A stretch of 64,000 nt of DNA from Gammaproteobacteria bacterium (lineage in GTDB: Bacteria > Pseudomonadota > Gammaproteobacteria > Steroidobacterales > Steroidobacteraceae): contig JANYFY010000026.1 in NCBI GenBank assembly GCA_025359565.1, positions 1 through 64,000 of the forward strand, read 5' to 3'. Positions 24,734-32,579 of the stretch are shown here, piece after piece (within the stretch, counting starts at the first letter, position 1; each line of letters opens with the position of its first letter). The position numbers and the translations under genes were made by a program. The notes beneath the pieces are model-generated. The model made no database searches, had not been told where the DNA came from, and saw nothing but the letters and a program-made list of their open reading frames with translations.

Positions 24734-25933
24734 ATGACTGAAAAGAAATCGCATTACGGCACCAGTACTCAGTCGGTTTGGGCCGCGGAAGAGGGTCCTT
24801 TTCCGTATGGTGCAGCGGTTATGCCGATTGTGAGCGCTGCTACTTTTGCTTATCCGGATTTCGATACCTGGCAAAAAGTGGCGAGCGGACAGGCGAGTGG
24901 GCATATCTATTCGCGCAACTCCAACCCGACAGTTGCCGTGCTCGAGGCTAAGATGGCGGTCCTTGATTGCACTGAAGCGGCGATCGCTTTTTCAACGGGG
25001 ATGGCGGCGATTAGTTCCACTTTATTTGCGCTGCTTTCGCCGGGCGAGCGAGTTGTCAGCATCAAGGACTCCTACGGCGGAACGAATGTGTTATTTGAGG
25101 AATTCCTGCCGCGATTTAAGATTTCCGTAACGCTTTGTGATACCACCGATCACGAGCGCATTGAGGCTGAGATTGCGCGTGGGTGTCAATTGTTGTATCT
25201 GGAAACCCCTACTAACCCGACTTTGAAAGTGGTTGATATTGAACGTTTAGCGCAAGCGGCGCATCGGGTGGGGGCGATTGTGGTGACGGATAATACTTTC
25301 GCCACGCCCATTAATCAAAAACCCGCAGTCTTGGGATCGGACCTTATTGTTTATAGCGCCACAAAGTTCTTAGCGGGACACTCAGATGTGATGGGCGGCA
25401 TCGTCTCCGGCCGGGCGAATCTTCTTAAGAAAATACATCATTTTCGCGAGATTGCGGGTGCGAGTTTGCATGCCGATGCGGCTTACGCCATCTTGCGCGG
25501 CATGAAGACTCTCGCGCTGCGTATGCAGCGCCACAACGCCAATGCATTGGCCATTGCTCAGCATCTTAAGCATCATGCGAAAATTGATAGCGTATTTTAT
25601 CCGGGGCTGGTTTCTCATCCTGGACATTTAATTGCAGCACGCCAAATGAGCGGATTCGGCGGAGTTTTATCGTTCACGCCCACGGGTGGTTTTACGGCTG
25701 TACGTAGGCTTTTAGATGGCCTACAGCTGGCACAACGAGCAGCACATTTAGGGGGCGTGGCAACCACCGCGGGACCTCCGCAAGTAACGAGTCATGTCGA
25801 ATTGACTACCGAGGAACGCGCACGTGCAGGAATACCTGAGAACTTGATCCGCTATTCGGCCGGCATTGAAGATGCTGAAGATTTGATAGCGGATTTGGAT
25901 CAGGCCATTGGCGGCCGTGATCGGGCGATCTGA
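24734..25933 (+). CDS. Cys/Met-metabolism PLP-dependent enzyme (cystathionine gamma-synthase / sulfhydrylase / Met gamma-lyase type)
   Basis: A 399-residue type I PLP enzyme. SRNSNPTVAVLEAKMAVL, FSTGMAAISSTLFALL (phosphate binding), LETPTNPTLKVVDI, DNTFATPI and YSATKFLAGHSDVMGG with the PLP Lys are all present. Family members form cystathionine or homocysteine from acylhomoserine, or degrade methionine; eye inspection cannot separate these. Placed near cysteine synthesis genes (14448-18932) and metR/metF at 61860-63715, a role in methionine supply is plausible. It stands alone, with a clear gap on each side. Confidence 0.85.
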   Translation: MTEKKSHYGTSTQSVWAAEEGPFPYGAAVMPIVSAATFAYPDFDTWQKVASGQASGHIYSRNSNPTVAVLEAKMAVLDCTEAAIAFSTGMAAISSTLFALLSPGERVVSIKDSYGGTNVLFEEFLPRFKISVTLCDTTDHERIEAEIARGCQLLYLETPTNPTLKVVDIERLAQAAHRVGAIVVTDNTFATPINQKPAVLGSDLIVYSATKFLAGHSDVMGGIVSGRANLLKKIHHFREIAGASLHADAAYAILRGMKTLALRMQRHNANALAIAQHLKHHAKIDSVFYPGLVSHPGHLIAARQMSGFGGVLSFTPTGGFTAVRRLLDGLQLAQRAAHLGGVATTAGPPQVTSHVELTTEERARAGIPENLIRYSAGIEDAEDLIADLDQAIGGRDRAI

Positions 25934-25960
25934 ACTTATAGCGATCTACGGTCGCTGCAT

Positions 25961-25995
25961 CGGCAAAACCTACCTTGTCAGAACGTTTTTTGCCG
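25961..25995. other. Inverted repeat between the PLP enzyme gene and vapC
   Basis: CGGCAAAA (25961-25968) and TTTTGCCG (25988-25995) pair perfectly over 8 bp around a 19-nt loop, in the interval between convergent genes. There is no long U-run on either side. It may act as a weak bidirectional transcript end. Confidence 0.35.
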
Positions 25996-26001
25996 AACAG
26001 C

Positions 26002-26388
26002 TTATGCAGCGATACGTTCAGCTCCTTCGAGTTTCGCCAGCGTACGGTCAAACGTACCCATCGGCACATGTCCCGCCTTACGTGCGATCTCAAGCACCAA
26101 ACAGTCAGAAAATCCCAGCGCAGGTTTGTTCCGATAGTGGACCAGAGCGGCAACGACGACTTCCGCATCTTGAATAGTCAAGTCACGGTGTTTGAGCAAA
26201 AACTCCACGGTCTGTGCAAGAGCCTGGGGATCGCGCTCGAAAACAGTTGTGAGTACCCATATTGTTTCGGCCAGGACTAGATGTGAAACCCACGCTCCGG
26301 ATGAAACAAATTTCTCCGCGGCCACGGTTTGAGTGGGATCATCACCCGTAATGAGTCGCAGCAACACATTGGTATCAACCGCGCGCAT
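26002..26388 (-). CDS. vapC: PIN-domain toxin VapC
   Basis: A 128-residue PIN-domain ribonuclease. The four acidic active-site positions are visible: AVDTN (D5), LAETIWVL, GFSDCLVLE and TFDRTLAKL. VapC toxins cut tRNA or rRNA when free of antitoxin. It starts inside the antitoxin gene (14 bp overlap), the usual coupled arrangement. No frameshift or truncation, so the pair looks functional. Confidence 0.92.
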   Translation of the reverse strand: MRAVDTNVLLRLITGDDPTQTVAAEKFVSSGAWVSHLVLAETIWVLTTVFERDPQALAQTVEFLLKHRDLTIQDAEVVVAALVHYRNKPALGFSDCLVLEIARKAGHVPMGTFDRTLAKLEGAERIAA

Positions 26389-26638
26389 ATTGACGCCGTA
26401 TGTATGCCTTCTTGCCGTCGTTTAGTTCGTCAAGCGTGTGCGACCGTGGGGGTCCATTCGGAAACAAGGCCTTGCGCACCTCATCCCATCCGTATCTGCT
26501 GGCCCGACGCACGACGATTTGATCGCCCTGCTCGTCCCATTCGAGAACAGAGCCCGGACCGACACCTAGCTTTTTACGAACCTCCGACGGGACGGAGATT
26601 TGCCCTTGCGCGGTAAGTTTAGATAGCGCGATTGTCAT
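26375..26638 (-). CDS. vapB: AbrB/SpoVT-domain antitoxin VapB
   Basis: An 87-residue antitoxin. The first 45 residues form an AbrB/MazE swapped-hairpin DNA-binding domain (SKLTAQGQISVPSEVRKKLGVGPGSVLEW). The C-terminal half, with DELNDGKKAY, should bind VapC. The start codon lies 3 bp from a perfect palindrome, which is the expected site for autorepression. Confidence 0.92.
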   Translation of the reverse strand: MTIALSKLTAQGQISVPSEVRKKLGVGPGSVLEWDEQGDQIVVRRASRYGWDEVRKALFPNGPPRSHTLDELNDGKKAYIRRQYARG

Positions 26639-26641
26639 AGC

Positions 26642-26667
26642 AAATACATTACCGCGGTAATGTATTT
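26642..26667. promoter_or_regulatory. Perfect 26-bp palindrome, probable VapB operator
   Basis: Half-site AAATACATTACCG followed immediately by its exact reverse complement, centred at 26654/26655, just upstream of vapB. A gapless 13+13 dyad is what two AbrB-type dimers would bind. It lies where the vapBC promoter must be, so occupancy would block transcription. The remaining bases to 26707 show nothing else. Confidence 0.8.
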
Positions 26668-26707
26668 ATGTCAAGCGACCGCAAACTTTGTTTTTGGCCC
26701 TGAGTGA

Positions 26708-27469
26708 CTATTGCCCTGCATACCAAGGTGCGCGCTCAAAATCTTCCCACCAACCGCCGCGACCTTTGCCGATAGCCGATAGGCGATCCACCACTTCGAT
26801 GCGATCTACGTATTTGGCATTCTTGTAGCCGATCTGTAGTTCGACTCTGAGCCTTAAGGGCGCGCCGTGTCCGATCGGTAGTGTGCTGCCATTCATGTCG
26901 TACGCTAAGATTGTTTGCGGGTGTACTGCATCGAGCAAGTCGATGCTCTCATAGTAGGGATTGCCATCGGCTTCCTGGGTGTCTAAACAGTGAAAAACTA
27001 CGTAGCGTGCATTCATTTGGGGACGGCAAAGGTCGAGCAGGCGTGCGAGTGGAACTCCTTTCCACTGGCCGATTGCGCTCCAGCCTTCGTCACAGTTATG
27101 CATCGTGATTTGCGTGCGGGAGGGTAAGGTACGTATTTGAGCGAGTGATAAGGCGAGCGGGTGATCTACTAGTCCATCAATGCGTAATCGCCAATCGCGA
27201 AACTCGTTTTCGACGAGTTTGCGGTAGAGGTCTCCTTTCGGAGCCACCGTGCCATTGGTCGGAAAATGGGCCGAGATATCCGCTATGTTCAGTTCCCGGA
27301 CCAACGGTCTTTGCGCGAGTAATAGTCTCTGCATGCGCAAGGTGAAGCGGTCCGTTAAATCAAGTAAGACGCTTGCGGGAGCGGTCTGATCCAAGCGGGT
27401 GCAGGCGGCGACTAGTCCCGTAGATGCAAGCGTACCCAGCAAGGTGCGGCGCGATACAGGATTCGTCAT
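26708..27469 (-). CDS. Tat-exported sulfite-oxidase-fold molybdoenzyme
   Basis: A 253-residue molybdopterin oxidoreductase of the sulfite oxidase/MsrP family. The N-terminus SRRTLLGTLASTGLVAAC combines a twin-arginine motif with a lipobox-like Cys. The Mo-binding Cys is in MHNCDEGWSAIGQW, followed by GVPLARLL, PIGHGAPLRLRVE and GYKNAKYVDRIE. Shorter than true sulfite oxidases and without their dimerisation domain. The cytochrome b gene upstream overlaps by 4 bp, so the two form a periplasmic enzyme/membrane electron-carrier pair. Substrate unknown. Confidence 0.87.
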   Translation of the reverse strand: MTNPVSRRTLLGTLASTGLVAACTRLDQTAPASVLLDLTDRFTLRMQRLLLAQRPLVRELNIADISAHFPTNGTVAPKGDLYRKLVENEFRDWRLRIDGLVDHPLALSLAQIRTLPSRTQITMHNCDEGWSAIGQWKGVPLARLLDLCRPQMNARYVVFHCLDTQEADGNPYYESIDLLDAVHPQTILAYDMNGSTLPIGHGAPLRLRVELQIGYKNAKYVDRIEVVDRLSAIGKGRGGWWEDFERAPWYAGQ

Positions 27470-28296
27470 ACCGGTTTCTCGGCCGGCGCGACATATCGTC
27501 CGGTGATTATCGAGCGCATGGAATTAAAAAAACCGGCGACAAAAATTTGCAAGACGTGGATTAAAATAAAACCCAAGAGTAATACTGCCACTAGAAAGTG
27601 AATAGAACGCGCAGATTGCCGTCCGCCAAATAGTGTAAATAAATGGGGAAAAACCGCTGTTACTGAATTTGACTGAGTCAATCCGCTTAAAATTAGTATG
27701 GGCATCAATATCGTTACGACCACTACATAGCTGAACTTCTGTAATAAGTTATAGCGCTCGGCTGCAGCTCCGCGCGCGCGCTTCAACAAAACATGCTGCT
27801 TAAGCTCATGCTTAAAATTTCTGAAGGTACGGTCTTCACGCGTAGGCCATAGTACTCGTGCGAATCGGCCGGTCAGTACCAGGTACAGCCCGTATATTAG
27901 CCAGGCAGTTACTAGCAACCATGCCGCCGCAAAATGCCAAATACGGGTAGCACCAAATTGAAAATCTTTGGGAGGTGCCGCAATTAGTGTGTATTGATCG
28001 CTGCCCTCAATGTCTATTAGACCCATCAATCCTGTCACATCCCAATGATGGCTGCCGATTTGAAGGTCAAAATGCGGGGTTTTAGCGCTGGCGTCGCTGG
28101 CCGAAAGCGATAGTATTGCCGGCATGCCTGCGTGACCGTCTTCGCCCCAATAGAGACGGGGGTGAATATTAAATATCAAAAGTCCGGTCATTAAAGATAG
28201 CGTGACGGCTAGCGCGTTTATCCAGTGCCAGGCCCGAACTGGCCAAGGATGGCGGATGAGAATTTTGGCGCCGCTATTTTTTGTGACTGCAATCAT
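27466..28296 (-). CDS. Di-heme cytochrome b (b561/Ni-Fe-hydrogenase type) membrane subunit
   Basis: A 276-residue membrane protein with four main hydrophobic helices and heme-ligand His residues in HPWPVRAWHWINA, RIWHFAAAWL, RSIHFLVAVLLLGFILIHVLQIF. ATG 28296 is chosen; the longer frame to 28338 would overlap the divergent amidase gene and adds a non-conserved extension. It should pass electrons between the quinone pool and the overlapping molybdoenzyme. This resembles MsrPQ-like or sulfite-dehydrogenase modules, though MsrQ is a different, smaller family. Confidence 0.82.
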   Translation of the reverse strand: MIAVTKNSGAKILIRHPWPVRAWHWINALAVTLSLMTGLLIFNIHPRLYWGEDGHAGMPAILSLSASDASAKTPHFDLQIGSHHWDVTGLMGLIDIEGSDQYTLIAAPPKDFQFGATRIWHFAAAWLLVTAWLIYGLYLVLTGRFARVLWPTREDRTFRNFKHELKQHVLLKRARGAAAERYNLLQKFSYVVVVTILMPILILSGLTQSNSVTAVFPHLFTLFGGRQSARSIHFLVAVLLLGFILIHVLQIFVAGFFNSMRSIITGRYVAPAEKPV

Positions 28297-28318
28297 ATGA
28301 GCGTACGATAAATGAAAT

Positions 28319-29257
28319 ATGAACAATAAACACACCATTCATCGGCATCAACACCATTTCGGCTGGAATAATGCCATTAACCCCGTTTTACGCGTGGCAC
28401 CCGGCGACTCCATTGAATTTGACATTGTGGATGCAGCTGCGGGCCAAATTTCCCAGCAATCCACTGCTGACTCGATACTGAAGTTTGATTTTGACAAGAT
28501 CAACCCGGTGTCTGGGCCGGTGTATATTGATGGTGCGGCGCCTGGCGATGCGCTAAAGGTCACGCTTTTGTCGTTCGATGCTTCAGGATGGGGGTGGACC
28601 GCGAATATTCCCGGTTTTGGTCTGTTGGCGGATGATTTCCGGCAACCCGCTTTGCATATTTGGAACTACGACCCGAAAACTTTCGCGCCGGCGTTTTTTA
28701 GTCACTGGGGAGCGGTACCGCTTAAGCCGTTTACCGGAACTATTGGCGTGGCTCCCGCCGCGTCTGGGTTACATAGCATCGTTCCGCCGCGTCGTGTTGG
28801 CGGAAATATGGATGTACGTGATCTAAGCCTGGGTACTGAACTATATTTGCCGGTGGAGGTGGAAGGAGCGCTGTTTTCGGTAGGTGATACACACGCCGCG
28901 CAAGGCGATGGTGAAGTGTGTGGTACCGCCATCGAAAGCCCGATGAAAGTCGGGCTAAAGTTCGAGTTGCTAAAGAAAACGCCACTTCAGTTTCCACGAT
29001 TCACGACGCCGGGACCCGTGACGCGTCATCTCGATTCTAAAGGTTATGAAGTCACCACGGGCATTGGACCGGATTTGATGGAAGCCGCGCGCGCGGCTGT
29101 GCGCTCTATGGTGGATCTGTTAAGCCGACGACACGGGATGCCTGCAGTGGAGGCGTACATGTTGTGTAGTGTTTGCGGTGACTTACGTATCAGCGAGATT
29201 GTCGATTTGCCCAATTGGACAGTGGCGTTTTATTTCCCGAGATTGGTATTTGAATAG
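28319..29257 (+). CDS. Acetamidase/formamidase family protein
   Basis: A 312-residue FmdA/AmdA protein. Family blocks seen: VAPGDSIEFDIVDA, GPVYIDGAAPGDALKVT, FTGTIGVAP, PPRRVGGNMDVRDLSLGTELYLPVEVEGALFSVGDTHAAQGDGEVCGTAIE. Members hydrolyse formamide or acetamide to ammonia and the acid in the cytoplasm. It is divergent from the cytochrome b gene with only 22 bp between starts, so promoters overlap. It sits near the second GS-like cluster, where a formamide or amide could be an intermediate, but the link is only positional. Confidence 0.9.
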   Translation: MNNKHTIHRHQHHFGWNNAINPVLRVAPGDSIEFDIVDAAAGQISQQSTADSILKFDFDKINPVSGPVYIDGAAPGDALKVTLLSFDASGWGWTANIPGFGLLADDFRQPALHIWNYDPKTFAPAFFSHWGAVPLKPFTGTIGVAPAASGLHSIVPPRRVGGNMDVRDLSLGTELYLPVEVEGALFSVGDTHAAQGDGEVCGTAIESPMKVGLKFELLKKTPLQFPRFTTPGPVTRHLDSKGYEVTTGIGPDLMEAARAAVRSMVDLLSRRHGMPAVEAYMLCSVCGDLRISEIVDLPNWTVAFYFPRLVFE

Positions 29258-29314
29258 ACAGGTCGGTCGGCGTACAGGAAGACATACTATAAGCCAGAAT
29301 ACATATCTTGATAA

Positions 29315-29331
29315 GTATCATTTTTTGATAC
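29315..29331. promoter_or_regulatory. Inverted repeat upstream of second vapB
   Basis: GTATCA and TGATAC flank TTTTT in an AT-rich interval 38 bp before the antitoxin start. The neighbouring words ACATAT and GGTATG suggest a longer imperfect operator. Likely the autoregulatory site of the second toxin-antitoxin locus. Confidence 0.45.
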
Positions 29332-29368
29332 ATATTTTGGTATGTTTTTTTGAATTCTTGGGAGTGCC

Positions 29369-29611
29369 ATGACGGATACAGCCAAGCTATTTGTGACGGT
29401 TCGTAGTCAAGCGGTGCGGTTGCCGCGCGCCTATCGGTTCGAGGGGCAGGAAGTATTCATCCGGCGGGATCCACAGAGTGGGGATGTGGTGTTGTCGCGA
29501 AAACCCGAGAGCTGGGAGGGATTTTTGACTTTGTCCGCGCAGACTCAAGTGCCCGAAGATTTTATGAAGAATCGGGAGGATAGGCCAGCGCCCGAGCGGG
29601 AGTTGTTTTGA
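29369..29611 (+). CDS. VapB-type antitoxin, second locus
   Basis: An 80-residue AbrB-fold antitoxin ([20 protein letters not shown], then [22 protein letters not shown]) with an acidic, proline-rich C-terminal toxin-binding tail. The frame is intact, yet the toxin downstream is broken (29608..29760), so this is now a lone antitoxin. It could still bind its operator or protect against related toxins. Confidence 0.85.
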   Translation: MTDTAKLFVTVRSQAVRLPRAYRFEGQEVFIRRDPQSGDVVLSRKPESWEGFLTLSAQTQVPEDFMKNREDRPAPERELF

Positions 29612-29760
29612 GGTATCTGCTCGACACCAACATCGCGAGTGATGCCATTAAGGGCGAGCCTGCACGGGTGAGGAAGCGATTAGTAGGCTTACCGATGGGC
29701 AGCGTGACAATTTCCGCTGTCACGCAAGGCGAGTTGACAGCGGAAAACTGGACGCGCTGA
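29608..29760 (+). pseudogene. Truncated VapC toxin remnant
   Basis: The frame starts at TTG overlapping the antitoxin stop (TTGA) and reads [20 protein letters not shown]...[13 protein letters not shown], the first 43 residues of a PIN-domain VapC, including the first Asp and the Glu of GEL. It then departs from the family and stops at TGA after 50 codons. The C-terminal two acidic positions are gone, so it cannot be active. A 12-bp perfect inverted repeat sits exactly at the break. No downstream remainder of vapC is visible before the isochorismatase-like gene. Confidence 0.8.
29711..29746. repeat. Perfect 12-bp inverted repeat at the vapC break point
   Basis: TTTCCGCTGTCA (29711-29722) and its exact complement TGACAGCGGAAA (29735-29746) flank 12 nt. 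The first arm lies in conserved vapC sequence and the second arm just after the last conserved codon, suggesting a rearrangement generated the second arm. It could also fold as an RNA hairpin. Nothing gene-like lies between 29761 and 29841. Confidence 0.7.
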
Positions 29761-29841
29761 AATGACCGCCTTTATTAATTCCAGCGGCTGCGGAATCTAA
29801 TATAGCTCTAGCAACAAAAAAATCCCAGTGCGGGTGAGCAA

Positions 29842-30504
29842 CTACCGCTTGCCAAGGCGTGCAATCTCGTCCAGTAACTGTTGCGTAGTTCGCTGTCGGC
29901 AATAACCTTGATTTAGCCGTAGGGACCACTCGTGGCGCTCAGCGGATTGGGTCACGCAGGCATCTGTAGCAACGGTCACCAAATACCCGAGATCGCAGGC
30001 ATCGCGTACTGCCGAATCGACGCATTGATCCGTCAGACAACCAGCGATAATCAAATACTTGATACCGAGATTGCGCAATACATAGTCGATGTTGGTGGAT
30101 ATAAACACGGACGACGAAGTCTTCGGAAAGACGATTTCATCGACGGTGGGCGCCAACTCTTTAACCACTTTGGCATCCGGCGACCCTCTCGGCACATTAA
30201 ATCCGGTGATCTTATAATCAAGCGAGCGATCGCGACCATCCGCAGTTAGGCTCTCGATAATAGTATAGGTCACTTCGATTCCAACGGCTCGACACCCCTT
30301 TTGCAGCCGCACCATATTGGGTAATGCGCTGTCCTTAAGAGTTCGAAAAAAATAACCGTAGCGTTCATCTTTTTCTTTGCTATTGAGATGCGCATATTCG
30401 CCGCCTTCCCAAAGACAATTGTAATTCTGAACATCAACAAATAGTAATGCCGTATGAGCTGGCTCAATTTCCACTTCACGGCTTAAAAAAGCTGTCACAG
30501 TCAT
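29842..30504 (-). CDS. Isochorismatase-family cysteine hydrolase
   Basis: A 220-residue hydrolase. The triad is D24 (LLFVDVQN), K128 (VFPKTSSSVF) and C161 (IIAGCLTDQCVDSAVRDA), with the cis-peptide-type residues around TSSSVF. Members hydrolyse amides such as nicotinamide, N-carbamoylsarcosine, ureidoacrylate or biuret. It overlaps the N-formylglutamate-amidohydrolase-like gene by 4 bp and ends the four-gene cluster. In that setting it probably cuts an amide or carbamoyl intermediate of amine catabolism; the actual bond is unknown. Confidence 0.88.
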   Translation of the reverse strand: MTVTAFLSREVEIEPAHTALLFVDVQNYNCLWEGGEYAHLNSKEKDERYGYFFRTLKDSALPNMVRLQKGCRAVGIEVTYTIIESLTADGRDRSLDYKITGFNVPRGSPDAKVVKELAPTVDEIVFPKTSSSVFISTNIDYVLRNLGIKYLIIAGCLTDQCVDSAVRDACDLGYLVTVATDACVTQSAERHEWSLRLNQGYCRQRTTQQLLDEIARLGKR

Positions 30505-31280
30505 TTAGAAGCTCCTAAAAAAAGTTGTTCAGCATCTTGCAATGCTTGCCCTATACGCTGCGCCCATTCACGCTGTCCATTCGGGTCGCTGATAAGGTCT
30601 TGGCGAATCTCAATTTCCACGTACGGAAGTCCGCGTGCTTCGGCGTGAATTGGAATGGTGTAGTCGGTGGCATCGCTGACGAAATAGGGTTCATTGTCGG
30701 CGATGATTAACTGGCTTTCGCGCCTGAGCATGTCGAGCATGAAGCCTGCGAAACGCCGGTCACGGTTATAAAGTATCGCCGCGTGCATCTCGCGGCCTAT
30801 ACCTTTAAATAGATTCGTCATGCTGTGCTGAGCCACAATGATTGTAGGGCGACCCGCCGCGATTCGCTCGTCAAGCAAACTACGGATTTGATGATGGTAC
30901 GGTTCGAATATTTCCATTCGACGAGCGGTGCATTCAACCGCACCTATATTTATATTACCTGGGATCTCGATGTGCTCTCCGATAACTGGAATGGATGTGG
31001 CGACTTTAGGATCGCGATTGCAATCAATTACTAGGCGAGAATAATTTTGCGCGATTAGCGGCGCATCAAGTGCTGTGGCGACTTGACGCGCCACCGCGAG
31101 GCTGCCGATATCCCAGGCGATATGACGCTTGAGTTCCATGGCAGGCAATCCTAGGTTACCTAAACGTCGTGGAATCAGCGCGCTGGCATGATCGACGATC
31201 ACGACGAAATTAGATTTTCCCTGGCGTCCACACTCCATGAACGCGCAAGGCTCATCGACCGCTAATAATTTATATTCCAC
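30501..31280 (-). CDS. N-formylglutamate amidohydrolase-like protein
   Basis: A 259-residue FGase-family zinc hydrolase. VVIVDHASALIP, HIAWDIGSLAVARQVA, SRLVIDCNRDP, IIVAQHSMTNLF and VEIEIRQDLI match family blocks holding metal-binding His/Asp/Glu residues. Classical HutG removes formate from N-formylglutamate, but no other hut gene is present. Instead it is embedded with a GS-like ligase, suggesting it acts on another N-acyl or gamma-glutamyl compound. Four-base overlap with the next gene and 22-bp spacing from the GS-like gene support one operon. Confidence 0.85.
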   Translation of the reverse strand: MEYKLLAVDEPCAFMECGRQGKSNFVVIVDHASALIPRRLGNLGLPAMELKRHIAWDIGSLAVARQVATALDAPLIAQNYSRLVIDCNRDPKVATSIPVIGEHIEIPGNINIGAVECTARRMEIFEPYHHQIRSLLDERIAAGRPTIIVAQHSMTNLFKGIGREMHAAILYNRDRRFAGFMLDMLRRESQLIIADNEPYFVSDATDYTIPIHAEARGLPYVEIEIRQDLISDPNGQREWAQRIGQALQDAEQLFLGASK

Positions 31281-31302
31281 AACAAACCTGTTTTATAAGA
31301 AA

Positions 31303-32565
31303 TTAATAAACTTCTCGGTAACGACGACAAATCTCGATTTCATCAAGATCTGCTAAGCTTTTTAGCTCTGCACGCTTGAAAAGTAGATAGGCGGAATGTA
31401 GGTCGCTGCCTAGCCAATCTTTGGCTGCATCACTAGCCTCTAGAAGGTTCAGAGCGTCACCTAGACTAGTGGGTAAAGGGCGGGGGTCATTAAGATTGAT
31501 CTCTCTACGTTGACGAATACCCTCAAGTCCTGCCTGCACTAGCATTGCAAGGGCCAGATAAGGACTTGCGGTCGCATCTGCCACTCGAAACTCCACATTG
31601 CATTGCTTAGCGCGCTGCACGGGATCCGCCCCGATAATGGGGCACACGCGTAGCGCCGTGCCCCTGTCTAGTAAACCCGCATCAGCGGTCATCGGGGCCC
31701 ATCTATTGGGTCGCAAGCGATAGTAGGATGCAACGGAAGGCGTGGTAACGGCACACAACGCTGGGAGATGATATTGAATTCCCGCCATGAATTGCTGACC
31801 AAGCAGTGATATTTGCCAGCGTGCAAGTTCATCATAGAGCACGGGCTGATTGTCTAAATCGAGAAAACTCCAGTGAATATGCGTGCCGCTACCGACTCCG
31901 TTAGGGTCGGCAATCGGAGTAAAACTAACTCTATGTCCTAATCGGAACGCGACTGCTTGGGCGATCTCTCGTGTAATAACCGCATCGTCAGCGGCTCGCA
32001 TCCCGATCGCCGGCGCCGAAGTAACTTCAAATTGTTGGGGCCCAAATTCAGATAAAAACGAATCTGGAACTACACCTGCCTCCCGCATGGCCGCTAGCAA
32101 AGTTTCACCGAAGGCCCCTTGGCGGCGTAGGCTGTCGAGTTCGTAGGGTTGCGACGGATGCGCACTGACACCACTGTAGAGAAACTCTTGCTCGAACGTG
32201 GCTAGTAGACGCAAGCCGGTTTCTGTTTTCAGTCGATCAAGGGCACGACGTAGCACTTGTCGGGGACAAAAATCCCAAGCCTCGCCCGCGGCGGTTTTAA
32301 TGTCGCCTAGGAAAAAATACTCGGTGGTACTGCCGTCGAAGGGTACAAATACTCGCGTGGCTGCATCTGGAATTAGAAACACCTCTCCCTGCGTGCCAAA
32401 TGTTGTCATTTGAATAGAACCAAAAGCCGAGAGGAAGATATTGGTGGGCGCTAACCCGAGCCCCCGTCGCAGCCGCGACGCAAGGTCTACCGCCGGGAAA
32501 CTTTTTCCGCGAAAATGTCCAGAAAGATCGCTGGTCCCCACGAATATTATTGGTTCACGTTGCAT
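31303..32565 (-). CDS. Glutamine-synthetase-like gamma-glutamyl ligase, second copy
   Basis: A 420-residue GS-fold protein clearly different from the one at 4135. Catalytic blocks: FEQEFLY (ExE), SEFGPQQFEVTSAP (two metal Glu), GSGTHIHWSF (His), SVASYYRLRPN and VEFRVADATASPYL. The N-terminal beta-grasp part shows GTSDLSGHFRGKSFP. No adenylylation site. Such paralogs attach glutamate to amines or polyamines. It is second in an operon after an amino-acid/amine permease and before two amide hydrolases, which is the logic of a transport-activation-hydrolysis route. Confidence 0.85.
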   Translation of the reverse strand: MQREPIIFVGTSDLSGHFRGKSFPAVDLASRLRRGLGLAPTNIFLSAFGSIQMTTFGTQGEVFLIPDAATRVFVPFDGSTTEYFFLGDIKTAAGEAWDFCPRQVLRRALDRLKTETGLRLLATFEQEFLYSGVSAHPSQPYELDSLRRQGAFGETLLAAMREAGVVPDSFLSEFGPQQFEVTSAPAIGMRAADDAVITREIAQAVAFRLGHRVSFTPIADPNGVGSGTHIHWSFLDLDNQPVLYDELARWQISLLGQQFMAGIQYHLPALCAVTTPSVASYYRLRPNRWAPMTADAGLLDRGTALRVCPIIGADPVQRAKQCNVEFRVADATASPYLALAMLVQAGLEGIRQRREINLNDPRPLPTSLGDALNLLEASDAAKDWLGSDLHSAYLLFKRAELKSLADLDEIEICRRYREVY

Positions 32566-32579
32566 CGATTTCCTCTACG

